Origin: Diplosphaera chodatii
Taxonomy: Eukaryota > Chlorophyta > Trebouxiophyceae > Prasiolales > Stichococcaceae
Assembly (NCBI GenBank): GCA_032358165.1
Contig: JAALGY010000030.1
Span: forward strand, 1,240,001 to 1,304,000
Direction: 5' to 3'
DNA length: 64,000 nucleotides
The translations under genes were made by a program, and so were the position numbers. Each line of letters opens with the position of its first letter. Position 1 is the stretch's first letter. The notes beneath the pieces are model-generated. The model saw only the letters and a program-made list of their open reading frames with translations. It had not been told where the DNA came from and made no database searches. This document shows, in pieces, positions 1 through 12,115 of the stretch.

Positions 1-3000
1 AGCAAGTTGCACGGACTGGAAGCTTGTCTGGGTTCAATGGGCAGCTATCTGGCTCACCAGCAGCTGGCCGTCGCCAGTGAGGGCCTCGAGGCACCGGAGC
101 ACCACGCCGCGCTGGCCGAGGTCCACAGGCGGCGGTCCTGCATGACGCATGCTGCAGGTTGCTGGCCACAGCAGTTCCATTCCCTACCCAGTCGATCCTC
201 AGCAAACTTGGCTGCAATCTGGTTGCGTTTGATATCTGTTGCACGTGAGAGCTCCTGCGGAGGTGCTGACCTTGACCCGGTGGTGTTGAGCCAGCAGGCG
301 GCGGCTCGATGGAGCGCAGCAGGATCATGGGGAAGAACACGCCAACCTACATCCGTCACAAAGGGCCAGACTGAAAGGGTAGCACTTCGGCAAGGTTTTC
401 ACAAGCGCAGAGCCCATTGTAAGGCCGTGTCAGCAGCTAGAGAACGAAATGCCTTCGGTTCCTGCAACAACAGGATTCCAGAGGGCTGTGGCGTACCTCG
501 GCCTTGAGGGAATGGCGGAACTTGGAGATGAGCGTCAGGAAGATGGAGCAGCTGAGGCGCAGCGCATGCGGGTTGGCGGATGCGCAGTTCTTCAGCAGGC
601 TGAGGCACAGGTAATGCTTGATGCCATCAGCGAACTTCTCGCTGGATGCAAACACGCGGCCGCTGTTCTCCAGCAACACTTTCAGCAGCTCTAGCGCCAG
701 CACCTGCAGCAGGAGCAGGCTTCGTGTGTGCTGGCGAACTGTGGAAATGTAAGTGATATGTTCGTGCCTCATGTCACTGGCTTGAGCAAACCACCAGCAA
801 CAGCGAGAGTTGCATCTGTGAATTTGGTACAATATTGGACGCGCTTCAACAGGAACATGACTGCACCTTGCCGCGTGTCGCAGTGAGGTCTGTGCCAGAC
901 GACGCGTCTGCTGTCTTGATGGACAGCTTGCACAGCGCGCGGAACACCAGGAAGGCGTCCTTCTGCAGCACCGGGTCCAGCGCCTGCGTGCGCGCGCTCT
1001 GGGGCGTGGACGCCACGGGGGGGCCGCCCGGCGCGCCCAGAGGCGGCGGGATCAGCGGCTGCACCGTGCTGGGGATCGTGACGCTGCCGGGCAGCTGCAG
1101 CCGCGGCGTCGACGCCCCGCTGGGCACGCCGTTAGCCTCCGGCTCGCCAGCGGCGCCACCCCGCGGCTCGGCTGCGACCGCGGCAGGTGCTGCGGCGTCT
1201 GCATTGGCGGCGGGGCCGGCGGCTGCAGGTTCTGGGCCAGGCTCGGCTGCTGCTGCAGCAGGGTGCTCGCCGTCGGCAGGGACTGGCCTCATTGGCGACA
1301 GTGGCGTCCCTGCGGGGACATGCCCAGGCCGTTTGGACTCACGCTGACACAACTTTGCGTCTTCAGCTGCTTCGCTGATGGTCATTGCACATGCTTCAAA
1401 ACGTCTTTGTGCCGGACCTGGCTGGTCAACGCTGTTCACACGCCCGAACGCATCATTGACAAAGGCATCATTCAGCCCCTCTTCCAAGCTGGTGGTATAG
1501 AAACCAAAGGGGTCCACAGTGGATACCACCTGTGATCCATGAGCGAATACGATTTGGCCTGTTGCACAAGTGAGGGTGCTGGGCAAAATCCCATGCATTG
1601 CAGCACAGGCTCGAGACAACACGCAGTACACTCGGGTTTAGGGCAATTTAGGGCAATTCTGCACACCTCCTGGAGGAAGTTCTGGACGAAGGCTGACACA
1701 GATGACGATTCCACTGGTGGCAGCCCGAGCACGTCGGTCACGATGATCGGGGGCAGCGACACAGTTTCCGAGTGGTGCTCCATGCGCTGGAACACCACGT
1801 TGACGATCTGTGTGAGCGACGCCTTGGCGGTGTTCTGGTTGACTTCGCTCTTGGACAGCAGGAAGATGTTGTAGCACGTCCGGACAGCCTGCAAAATGCG
1901 CTGTCTGTCAGTGAAGCGGTTTGACTACGCAAGTGCATTTCAGCATCTGAGCAGACCGACTGGTCAATCAAAATAAACACCAGCAGCATCATTGAGCTCT
2001 ACACCCAATGCAGCTCACCAGCAGCAGCGCCTGCCCATGTACATGCAATGTGTTGGATGTGACGGCTGTCAGGAGGCCCTTCAGCACGCGCAGCTCCACC
2101 CCATCATCTGCAATGTCATCGCATCTGCACAGCAGCTCCACAGCCTGCGCCTGTGCACATGCAAACGGCCAAGCCCTCAGCAGTCTGCTTGAAGATACTC
2201 CTCACAGTTGACTGCACCCCTGGTATGCCAAGCCCTGGCCCTCTCCTGGCTGCTGCAAGTGCTGGGCTGCACCTGGGGCGGCAGGCCTTCGCTGTCTTCC
2301 GCAGCTTCATCGTCGTCCTCGTCCGCTGTGGCGCGCCGCTTGGGTTTGGACGCGGCCGCATCCCGCTTGTGGTTGATAGTATACACACGTCCCTGAACAC
2401 AACACATCCACATGAGCTGCTGGCTGTCGAAACGCGATGTGCACGCGCTACACTCACAAGCCTTGCAACTGATGCAAGGCATGACAGTCGCGCTCGCCTG
2501 CAGCGCCTGATGTGCAATGAGGCGCTGTATCAAGTCCAGAGCCACCTCCACCAGTGCGGTTTTCCGGGTCTCGATGGCCTGCCGCAACACCTCCAGGAGC
2601 GCTGCAGCAGCGTTCCGACAGGACTTGAACTACATGTGTAGCTCTGCTTTGCTGAAGCCATGGTGACCTCTTGCAACCTTCCAGGCATGCATCCTACTAG
2701 GCTATCGAAGCTTTGTCACACAGTCCTGGTGTTTGGCTGCAGCTGCACTCACTGTGTGCGGCCTCTTCTGACAGCGCGCGCTGGCTGGGCGCCGGCGGGG
2801 GCTCGTCGGGGCCAGTGATCCGCATCACCGCCGCATCTGACTCGGTCGCCGGCAGGGCATGCTCGCCGGCGACTGGCAGGTGCACCGCCGCCACCAAGTC
2901 TGCTGTCGGCCTGCTCTCCAGCGCCGCAGGGCCATCCTCTTGCGCTTCGTGAGCAGAAAGCTCGGCTTCTGCACGTAAGGCTGTCACAGGTCGGTCGTGC

Positions 3001-3325
3001 ATCGTGATTGGCCACCGAGCAATTGCAGTGCAGTGAGGCGCCGCAGCTGTCGCACACCTGGCTGCGGCGGTTGGGCGCCATAATCCTCCAGCAGTTCCGG
3101 CAGCCGGTCCAGCAGCTCCTGCAGGGTGCGATTGTGTTTGAAGACCACACCATGCATCGCAAAGAATCGGCTCTCCCACCATACTATCAAGCAGGAGGCG
3201 GTTGCCATGCCGGTTGAAACTGTCTGATGCACCTTAGTCTCCTGCCGCAGCGACGCATACTTGCGCCCAGAGGCCGCGTCGCAGATCTTCTCCAGCGCGG
3301 AGCCGATGAGTTGGGCCGCGACCAT
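1..3325 (-). CDS. BIG-type ARF guanine-nucleotide exchange factor, N-terminal half (C-terminus off left edge)
   Basis: Large Sec7-family ARF-GEFs (BIG1-5 of plants, Sec7p of yeast) activate ARF GTPases at the trans-Golgi and endosomes. The first exon (3325 down to 3233, 31 codons) starts at ATG and carries the DCB-domain start, with [20 protein letters not shown]. Later exons read [20 protein letters not shown] (near 2560), [10 protein letters not shown] (near 2140), [20 protein letters not shown] (near 1860), [16 protein letters not shown] (near 930) and [17 protein letters not shown] (near 690), in the order found in BIG proteins. The last visible exon (about 140 to 58) reads [16 protein letters not shown], just before the HUS box. 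The catalytic Sec7 domain is therefore outside the window. A Pro/Ala-rich insert lies near 1010-1330. Homology is clear; the exact exon list is partial. The start lies only 21 nt past the stop of the LYR-motif gene on the same strand. Confidence 0.88.
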
Positions 3326-3346
3326 CGCAGCGGGGTGGCCAGCCCC

Positions 3347-3885
3347 TCACTGCCGCTTGGGCCGCGCGTGGGGCAGGAACTGTTCAAATAATTTCTCGAA
3401 GCCCGCCTGCATGTGCACGCTATCCAGAATCATCTTCTGCGCCTTTCCGTTATCGACTTGGTAGCTGTGGCAGGCACTCCATGATGGTAAGAAGCCAATG
3501 GTGCCTGATGAGCACCAAAGATCTCGAGAATGTGGGTCATCGAAGCACCAGCTCCGTGCATTGGCATGGCGATGAGCTCCACAAGACTATGCAGCATCGT
3601 GTATGTCGCAGACATTCAACACAACGGCCGAGCGACGTGCCAGCTGAGCCAGTAAGTATGAAAGGAGGTAACTCAGACCACCTTTGGGAGCGCGCGCATC
3701 CAACTGATCACACGCAAAGCTGCTTGCGCATCCTCATGCAGGCGTTTCAGCTCCCCTGGCCGTGTCTCCTGTCGGTACCAATCAAATAGCTCCCTGCAAT
3801 TGTAGGCTATCTTTCGACCCACTGGTCGCACTGGGAAGGCCTTCGCTGCCTTCAGCAGCTGCCTGTACAGAGCTGTTGAGTTCAT
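3347..3885 (-). CDS. LYR-motif protein (LYRM/complex 1 LYR family)
   Basis: Small LYR proteins are mostly mitochondrial adaptors for Fe-S cluster delivery or respiratory-complex assembly, partnered with the acyl carrier protein. Exon 1 starts at ATG 3885 and shows MNSTALYRQLLKAAKAFP, that is an L-Y-R motif near the N-terminus, followed by VGRKIAYNCRELFDWYRQ and ALRVISWMRALPK. A terminal exon (about 3450 to 3347) reads QAGFEKLFEQFLPHARPKRQ and ends in TGA. The phases of these two parts do not close with one GT-AG intron, so a small middle exon near 3600 is likely and the join is unresolved. No particular LYRM subfamily can be named with confidence. The gene sits immediately upstream of the ARF-GEF on the same strand and may share its transcript. 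Confidence 0.7.
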
Positions 3886-3892
3886 AGATCAG

Positions 3893-4320
3893 CTATGTCG
3901 TCGTGTGCGTCCCAGATCGCGTCGTGCTGATGGCGAAGGTTTGCTGTGCGACACTCAATTCAGCAACATCCGCCAGCTCTCCCAGTGGCGGGAGATGCTG
4001 TTGCAATAGTCGCATGCAGCAAGACAGAAGCCCTTGATGCACATTCATCGGTGTTCTGCAACTGTGCATAGGCTCGGTCCAGCTGCACGACACATATTGG
4101 CAGCGTCTTGCTGTCACACAATTGTGTGTGTGTGCTCGTGCGGACCTTGCGACAGTGCTTGCCAAGGTCGGTTCTGGGACTGTTCAGTCGCGCACAAAAG
4201 CGGCAAGTACGTCTCGGGTTGCTGTGTGGCAGGCAGAAGCGGCACGCTGACGCCATTGGTGTGCGGCTGCTGTTGAGCCTCCCGGTTCGCCTTTGCGCCG
4301 GTCCGCTCTGCGCATGACAT
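3893..4320 (-). CDS. possible small coding region upstream of the LYR gene (unrecognised)
   Basis: I do not recognise this. An open frame starts at ATG 4320 (MSCAERTGAKANREAQQQPH) and a second one ends in TAG at 3893, containing LLQQHLPPLGELADVAELSV. That stop lies 7 nt before the LYR-motif ATG at 3885. Joining the two halves needs a short intron between about 4150 and 4080, and none of the candidate splice pairs is convincing. Two other frames across the first half are also open. It could be a third small frame in a polycistronic transcript, or a 5' leader with chance ORFs. Low confidence. Confidence 0.2.
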
Positions 4321-4443
4321 GACAAGGCCGCACAGTACTTCAGTGACCTTGCAGACCACCAGGCCTACAAGCGCAGACCAGCCAGTGTGTTGACAGACGG
4401 TACTGCAAGCGCTCGACAGCAGCGCAGCACTTTGCGGCCGAGC

Positions 4444-5179
4444 ATGGCGCTACCACAGATCGCAATGGACCAGCCGGTCCGGGTGGCAGCACCTGATGGC
4501 CCCGCGCCACATGCGGCAGACACTGCTGCACCAGGGCCGGCTGCAGCGGCGGTGCCACCGCCGCTGAGTGCAAAGGAAGCTTTGCTTGCAGCATTCTGGG
4601 ACTACAAAGACCGATATGGGCTGATCGTGCTGTGCCTTGCCGGCGCATTGGTCTGGCTCTACTACAAATATTGGAAACCGAACCAGCCGCAGCGGGCCCC
4701 TGCAGGTATAACCGTGATACTTCAGCCGTGCATGCTTACCTGCACCCAATGCATTGCTGGCACGACCCTTGTTTGCATTCTGTATCTCACTGTGTTGTAC
4801 CTCTTGCCCATGCTTCTGGCAGCGGCAGCAGAGTGGGAGGAGAAGCGCCGCCTGGCTGTGGAACGCCAGCAGGCAAAGCTGCGTGAGGGGACAGCCGCTT
4901 TCTTGCAGAAGCAGATGGAGGAGAACGAGCGGCAAAAGGTGACGATGAGCTCCCACACACCGCAGTCAATCAGCACGCTCTGTCGAGGACACAGTGCACC
5001 GCCCTGCCATCTGAGCGTCGAACGCAACCAAGCTGACTAGGGGCTCGTTGCAGGAGAAGCGCCAGCAGCGTGCACAGGAGGAGGCCAAACGCCTGGGTAT
5101 GGAGCATCTTGCAAAGAAGGGCCAAAAGCTGGGCCACGGCCCGGAAAAGCAGGCCACCAGTGCGGTTGCATCCACATAA
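4444..5179 (+). CDS. single-pass membrane protein with basic coiled-coil tail, SelS/VIMP-like layout, no selenocysteine
   Basis: Three exons close in phase: 4444-4705, 4829-4938 and 5054-5179 (the second could also begin at 4823). The protein has a short Pro/Ala-rich head, one membrane segment (DRYGLIVLCLAGALVWLYYK), then a charged helical tail (EEKRRLAVERQQAKLREG, EKRQQRAQEEAKRLG) ending near KKGQKLGHGPEK and a TAA stop. One N-terminal membrane anchor followed by a charged helix matches SelS/VIMP, the ER membrane protein that recruits p97/VCP in ER-associated degradation. The match is in layout and composition rather than a diagnostic motif. No in-frame TGA precedes the stop, so it is not a selenoprotein here. 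Could equally be an unrelated small ER or plastid membrane protein. Confidence 0.6.
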
Positions 5180-5712
5180 TGCAAACTTTGCCTACAGTCC
5201 CTTGGTGGTGTACAGAAACCTGACGGGTGCAGAGAGGGTGCAATGTGACCGTAGCTAATGCTGAACAGTGGTGCTGCTCAGGCCCATCTGCATCAGCTGC
5301 AGCTGCTGAGGATTGGCTATCATGAAGCTGACGGTGACACTCTGGATGGGGTACAGACTGCAGCCAAGCGAGCGTTCTGCTGTGCTTTTTACACCTGGTT
5401 TCATCAGGCAGCACTGTTCTGACATTGTTGACCAGGGCATCCTGCGTTTCTTTCGCTGTCGTTGACTAGCTACAACCATATGCCATGCAATAAAAGCTGA
5501 ACCCACATGACCTGCTCTGCGTCCATTCTGCTCCACTAGTGCTGCCTGCCGATTCAGTAGACAGCAGTCTGTCAGTAGCGCATGCTGGCAACCAAAGGCA
5601 AAATCTATACACTGCTGCCGACCCTGATTGGGATGATCATCCTGCGGAGGTTCAAGAATCAGCATTACATACAGAAAAATCCATTGTCGACAGCAATGTC
5701 CAGCCGGCGCCA
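5180..5712. other. convergent 3' region between the membrane protein gene and XPF
   Basis: No coding sequence recognised. It should hold the 3' ends of both flanking genes. A minus-strand TGTAA lies at 5665-5669, 44 nt past the XPF stop. Short open frames on both strands look like chance. Confidence 0.5.
5665..5669 (-). terminator. TGTAA poly(A) signal of the XPF gene
   Basis: The minus strand reads TGTAA 44 nt downstream of the XPF stop codon. TGTAA is the usual polyadenylation signal of chlorophyte nuclear genes. The spacing fits; it is a 5-base motif, so chance is possible. Confidence 0.4.
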
Positions 5713-8700
5713 TCATGTGGCGGTGAGGGTGGGCACGTTGGCGTGCAGCCAGGCGTGCAGCTTCTTGGCGGCCGCCTCGCCGCCCATCAGCCGCTGCAGC
5801 TCCTCCTGGCTCAGGTCCGCCAGGTCCGCGAGGCACCCCACGCCGCCCATCAGCTGCCGGTAGTTGGCCTCCGTGATGCCCTGGTGCGGCAATTGCAGGT
5901 GCTGATGTTGTCCACCCTCACGCAATCGACGATCAGGTGTGGGCACCGGAGTGACGTGTGAGGAGTGTGCAACCCAGTCAGGGTGTACATCATGGAGGCA
6001 CCATGCAGACCCACCGGCAGCCGCCGCAGCACGTCCTCGGCAGACTTGTTGACTATTGCGTCGGCGCCTCCCAGCGGTGTCACGCCATCGATGTCCACGG
6101 GCACCCCTGCGGGCGCGGTGAGCTTCGTTACTGCGGCATAGTCCTGGCATCGCAGGAGGCGCCAAGAGGAATTGGTGGCGACCATCGAGTCGCAGCTGGG
6201 CCTTTCAATACCGGCTGAGCAGATGCAAATTCAACAGACGCACCAATGGCCGCAGCAGCTACAGGGTCGGGCTCATCCTGGTGCGCCTTGAGTGCGCGGA
6301 AGATGTCGACTGTGGCGTGCAGAGATCTGGACCAGATCATCCGCAGCCGCGGGAAGTGCAGGGACAGCAGCGCCAGCCGCGCCCCAAGGGAGTTGCCGCT
6401 GATGTCGTCTGCCAGCTCTGATGGCGACTGCGAAGAAGCAATGAGGTTGCTACTCACATGTTATCCGGCTGGCAGCATGCTTGTCTGGTTGTGGGAGGTG
6501 CAAGGACTGACAGCAGCACAAACACGGAACACACCTGCAGCGCAAAGGCGCGGTCGCGATCAAACTCGATGAGCAGCACTGGCAGGCGGTATGCCTTTGT
6601 CATGGCCTCCGCCTATGGGAGGCATCAAAGGATGAGCGGGGCAACTACAGGAGTATATCAAGCCTCTGTGATGGTATCATCATGACAAACCACTGCACCG
6701 ACGTTGTGGTGGTCCAGATACATGTCCAAAAGGTTCAAGCATGACCTGCATTCCTGACAGAGTATCCTTTACAGGAGCCCACCTGATGAAAGAGCCGGCC
6801 AGAGGCAAGTGACTGCCGCAAGTCTGGGATTGCTTTGCGCTCGACACACATATCTGGGGATAGCACATAGTCTCCAACCTGCAGAGCATTGCAATGTGTG
6901 GTTTTGCAGGGTCGCCTGAGGGTTACACCTCGTTCGCTCGAGAGGTGCCAGAGTTGATATCGACAAGCTGGAATCCGATGCTTGCAGCCACACTGGCTTC
7001 CATCTCTAAGTCGTACCTCCAGGGTGACTGGTATGAGCTCCAGGCCCTGCTGGTGCAGTACGGCCGGCAGATGACTCATGAACTCACGCACATCCACCAC
7101 CAGCCGCCGCGGTGGCACCTTCGGCCCCCGAGCTGAACCCCCTGCAGATCAAACCCCAGGTGACGACAATGGCACATCTGCAGGGTCTGCAGTTGTCTGT
7201 GTGCCATACGCGGTCACGCGCCTAGATTGCTGCTCATTCACACCATCATGCAAGCAACGTGGCGATGGCAGATGCAAGGGCGTACCGCGGCGCGTCATCT
7301 CGCCATGTGATGCAACGCCGCCCATGCCGGCAGGCAGTGCGGGCAGTACTGCATTGTGTGCATCACTTGCCCCGAGGAGCTTCTGTGGCATATGAAGGCA
7401 CCAGTAGGAATGACACTTCAACCTTGTCCTCTGCAGATCTCACTCAGTGGGGAGGGCCATGATTGCATGGCTGCGCAGCAGAATGCAGTGCGTCTCTGTG
7501 ACAGCACAACCAATGGCATGACTAGTTGGACACTGCATCAGCTGCATTGGCACGACACTTGCCGCACGAACCTGTGTGGGGTCGGGATTGGCCGGCAGCA
7601 CCATGTGTGCCTTGTCGGCAATGAGGGACTCGAGCGAACGGCGCTCCCGAGCCAGCCCCGCTGAAAACTGATCAGTCTCCGCGCTGTCATCGTACCGCAG
7701 GTTGTAGACGCGCAAAGGCTCTGCAGAGCGCTCTGCCTTGTACACCTGCCCGAGCCAACGTGTCACCGCTCAATGCCATCCTCTACCTGCATTTCTCGTG
7801 CAACTGGGTGTCGACGACACGCTAGATCAGGGGCCATCTAATGTGCACACCCCGGGCCACTGTAGCGCATTGCAATTGAAACCTCTTCACATGTTTCGCA
7901 TCAGCAGGCTCACAGCCTACCTCCAGCTGCCGGACGAATGCAACGTCTGGGTCGTACATGACGACGAAAGCTGGGCACACGTCCCAGAGCAGGCCCTCCT
8001 GATGGGCGTCTAGTGCTGCAAAGTGGACGCCCCTCAGCAGCGGGCCCCTGTCCTCCTCCACCTCTGCACCTGCACAGCAGGCTGCCCCTCATGCATGCTG
8101 CCCAAACTCACGTTGCTGCGCTGATCAGCAGACCACTCCTGATGGCAAGCATCAAGCCGACCTGCACCAGATGGAAGCCTCCTACTTCGGTTTCACAAGG
8201 CTTGAACATACAGTGTTCGACACATGCATACCATCCGGCCCATCCGGACTGGCGACAGGCGGCGGCGACTCTCCGCCTGCGGCCCTGCTGCCCTTTTGCC
8301 GTTTCTTGGCAGGCCGGTCCGCGCTGCCGCTGCTGTCGCGGGCCTGCTGCACCAGGTGTGCCTGCCGAAGCAGCGCCTCCTCCTCGCCCCTGCCGCCCAT
8401 ACCCGCCAGAATGGCGGGGCTGCCGCCATTTCTGCACAAGCAGCAACAGCAGCATGATGCAGATGTTGCGTGTGACAGGGATACATGTCTTTCGGTACCT
8501 TCACGACCCACCTCCATAACGTAGCATTGTTGTCCGCCCCTGTGTCAACAGCGCCATGCATGCCCCGAGAAGGGAAGCGTGCCATGCGACCTGTGCACAA
8601 TTGTCAGAGGCAAACCGAGGGGTTGGCGCACCGGTTGGCGGGCTGCCCGAAGCGGCCCCCGCTGGAGACGCGCCCGCGACCCCGGCCGCCGCCGCGCCGG

Positions 8701-11700
8701 GCTGCGGCGCCCGCAGCCGGCCGCTTGTTCTGCAGCCGCACCACCAGGTAGTCCTCGTACAGCCTCAGCATCAGCCGGCGCGCTCCGCCCGGCCGCAGGA
8801 CCTGTGCAGCAGCACATACTGGTGTGCACACCTACTGGTGTTCACTTTGATGCAGCCCATCTGATCCATGCTGCAGTGCAAGACAACGGCCTCTGTGCGG
8901 GACGCTGGTCGGATGGTTCTGCCAAAGCTCACATGTCCTAGTTGTGTGCAGGTATGGGCCTCATGCGCCACAATCAGCACAGGTGCGGCAGCTGCAGCTT
9001 GGTCCGTCTCCGAGCTGGAGGCTGCTAGCCGCTCCCGCTCAGCCGAGACCTCCTGCAAGTTTGCAATGTGACTTGTACAACACGTTGGCTCTGACGATAG
9101 GGAACTCCCACCTGTTCAAGACAGCATTGAAGGGACGGCTCGAGCCCTCGATGTATGACCAAAACACGGAGAGACCTCATGAGCCCATGGGCAGCATACC
9201 TGCATCACCTCCGTGAGCAGGCCCCACTTTGGGAGCTCCTCAAGGACAGGCACCACCTCTGGCTCTGCGTGGCAGCAAAATCAGTTGCCTGTATCATCTG
9301 GTACTAGACAGGTGTGGTTTGTTGCTGATGCCAATTGTGATCCACACATGCAATGCTCTCACGTGCTTTGGCTGCTGTCCCGGTACCCTCCTCAGCAGCA
9401 GCTAGTGCCCGCTTGCTGCCGGCTTTGCCGCCACTGCTGACCTTGCCACGCTGGACCAGGAATACACGCCGCTTGGCCTGCAAGGAGTGCAAAGCTTGTG
9501 AAAGCCATGCATGTCCGACCTCAAACCTGTCCAAAGCATGTGGAGTGGCCTCAGAATTGATTCATACAGGGGTGTGCACGCTCTCACATAGTCAAAGATG
9601 GTATGCGCGGCGGAGTGCAGCAGCCATACAGCAGCGCGACCCTCTGACAAGCGCAGCGTGTCCAGCAGCTGGAGGAAGGTGACTGCATCATAGCGCAGCA
9701 GCCCCTCTGCCAGCTCTCGCAGCACTGACAGGTCCGTCACCACCTGTTCAGGAGCCAAATTTGTGGTGCTGCAGCGTACCATTGCGCCAGATCACTGAGT
9801 CATTGATATTTCAGGACCTCACCAGCTCCAAAAGCTCACAATGCCTACCTGCTTGGTGCGGAAGCTGACTGTGTGCCATACAGCGTCCAGCTGTCGTCGT
9901 ACAATGTCATCGAATGCACGAAAGAGGCCATTCTCCAGCGTCAGCTCGCTTGCATCGATCTGTGGAGGGTGCAGACAGGTAAGCACCTGGCATTGCTGTT
10001 GAGCCCCGGTGGGAACGATCTCATATAAACCCAGCTGGCACCCCACTGCGCAGCGATTAGCTCCTGTGAAATCATGCCTTATTGCTGGAGCGCAGCTCCT
10101 TGATGCAGCCAGCCATCAGCTCCCCAATAGCCGCATAGATGGCCGTCATTGCCTCGCTCAAGGGCAATGCAAGCTCCACCAGCTGCAGCATGTGAGGATA
10201 CTTGTGAGCTCCCGCTGTGACATGTAGCTGAGTCCCGTGTGCACACAAGCAACAAGAGCAACCATGGTGCCTGTTGCAAGCATACAGTGCAAGCAACACA
10301 AAAAGAGCAGCCCCACATCAGCTGGGGTGGTGACGCGCTCTTCCAGGGCCTCTTTGACAGACATCTGGAAACGCGGCCACAGGAACAGCTTCCGCACATA
10401 CAGCGCCTTCATGACCTTCTCGGTCTGCACAGTACGCGGCGGTGCTCAACCCCTTGCATCATGGGCTTGCATGGTGTCGGTGATTGTTATTCGATTGATA
10501 ATTAAGCTGACAGGGCACTAGACGCCAACCTTGTTGAAGCCGCCAAAGCTGGTGGGCTGATCGGAGAAGGCCCGAACAAAGCCCGCTGGGTTGCTGGCGC
10601 GCAGCAGCCGCACAGCAAAGCCCTCGCCGGATGTGTCCGTCACACGGTGTGCATTGACCACCAGCACGCCGGCCACCCACCGGCCCGGCAGACGCCCCGA
10701 CAGGATGTCCACCACCAAAATGCGGGTGGTCACAAAGGCACATGCCCTGCAGATATGGATGCATTGCCATTTGTTGTCCCTCCACCACCCGTGCCTGCTG
10801 CTGCGAATCATTGATGTGTTGCCCGGGTGCTGAGACAGGTGCAGCTGTTTGATGCAAGCCACCTTGTGTGGTAGAGGTCAGCACGCGTCTGTGCCGGGAT
10901 CTCGTTGCTGATCTCCACCGGCATTGCTGGCGGCGTGCCGCGCTGAGCTGTCCCATGGACCCGAGGCCCATGTGCGCTGCCGTCCTGGGGCGCTGCACCG
11001 CCCTTGGCGTCCCTGGCAGCCGCCTCTGCTGCAGCTGCCGCCATGCCTGCATCCGTGCTGGGCTCAGAGCTCGCCGCTGCAGCTGATGCCAGGTTTGCTG
11101 CAAGGCTGTGGCCGCCTAGCGCGCGCCCGCTGTCTGTGCGGCCGGCACGTGCCCTGACAGGCTGCTCATCCTGTGACACACATCTGCGACATCAGCGTTG
11201 CAAGATCTGTAGCAGGCCAAACGACGGTTTCAGGGAACTCAGAGACACAGGCGCAGGGATGCCTAGCTTCACGGTTGTGACGAGCGTCACAAGTGATTCT
11301 GTTGACATAACCTGGCCCAGCTGTGGGATGAGGCGCCGCAGCTCTGCCCGCAGCATGTCGCGCTGCCAGTCGGTGCACCCCAGTACCAGCACGATGCCGC
11401 TTTCCGCGGGGTCCTCCAGGCGCCTGATGTGCAGCTGCAGCATAACCGCCACCACCTAGCAGTGCACATTGAGTCACTTGGATGCAGCGGCGCCAAGGTG
11501 CTGCATGGCGTGCTCAAGCGTAGGTTGTACGCTTCAGGCTGCAGATTCCGAGCTCATGCCAACATGTTTTGGCCTCCTGGTCAAGACAACGAACACACAG
11601 CACCTTTTGCCAGCCCAACCCTGCGGACATGATGCAGAGGCCGTCCTCTCCCAGCAGCTCTGACACCAACTGCCGCTGGAACGGCAGCAAAGGAGCCATC

Positions 11701-11729
11701 ACGGCGTCTCTTTCTGCGTCATCTGGCAT
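5713..11729 (-). CDS. XPF: XPF/RAD1/UVH1 structure-specific DNA-repair endonuclease
   Basis: XPF pairs with ERCC1 to cut 5' of DNA damage in nucleotide excision repair and in crosslink repair. ATG 11729 opens exon 1 (11729-11604, LLPFQRQLVSELLGEDG); exon 2 is 11455-11312. The degenerate helicase-like half follows: PVEISNEIPAQTRADLY, FVTTRILVVDILSGRLPG, KVMKALYVRKLFLWPRF, INASEL-type IDASELTLENGLFRAF. The ERCC4 nuclease domain reads RLVVDVREFMSHLPAVL and GDYVLSPDMCVERKAIPDLR near 6830, keeping the V-E-R-K-x3-D active-site motif, then AYRLPVLLIEFDRDRAFALQ. The C-terminal tandem helix-hairpin-helix reads DVLRRLP/GITEANYRQLMGG and ends at TGA 5713. A Gly/Arg-rich insert lies near 8640-8720. Complete gene of many exons; family assignment is firm. 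Confidence 0.93.
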
Positions 11730-12115
11730 GGTACACACCCACTGCCGCTCACATCGCTGGCACGGTCCTGCTTTACATGGTCACCAGTTTAGGATGACCT
11801 TCCCGAGTGTAAAGCAGCTCAGCGAAGTAGATGCACGGTTGGTGCGGCCACCAAATGCCTGCAAAAGCTTTGGTATACAGGCAGCTCATTGAGCAGCGCG
11901 GCCGTGCTTCTGCACCTGCAGCACCTGCAGCCCAGCATGCACAGCATGCCTGCATGTACCATGCTCATGCATAATGCAACAGGCAGAGCTACCTTTCAAG
12001 CTGTTCCGCAGCAATGACCACAATGTGAGAGAACAGTGACGACTCATGCTCATGATCATATGCCCGGCAACATACAGTAAGCGAGGGCAGCGCCTGAGCA
12101 CATCACCACGCCTGC
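11730..12115. promoter_or_regulatory. divergent start region shared by XPF and the cyclophilin gene
   Basis: 386 bp separate the two ATGs, which point away from each other. No coding sequence is convincing. By position it must contain both 5' leaders and promoters; no TATA box or named motif was identified. Confidence 0.4.

Noticed and set aside
5100..5179. UGA selenocysteine codon for the SelS-like protein
   Set aside because: The frame ends in TAA and no in-frame TGA with downstream coding sequence was seen.
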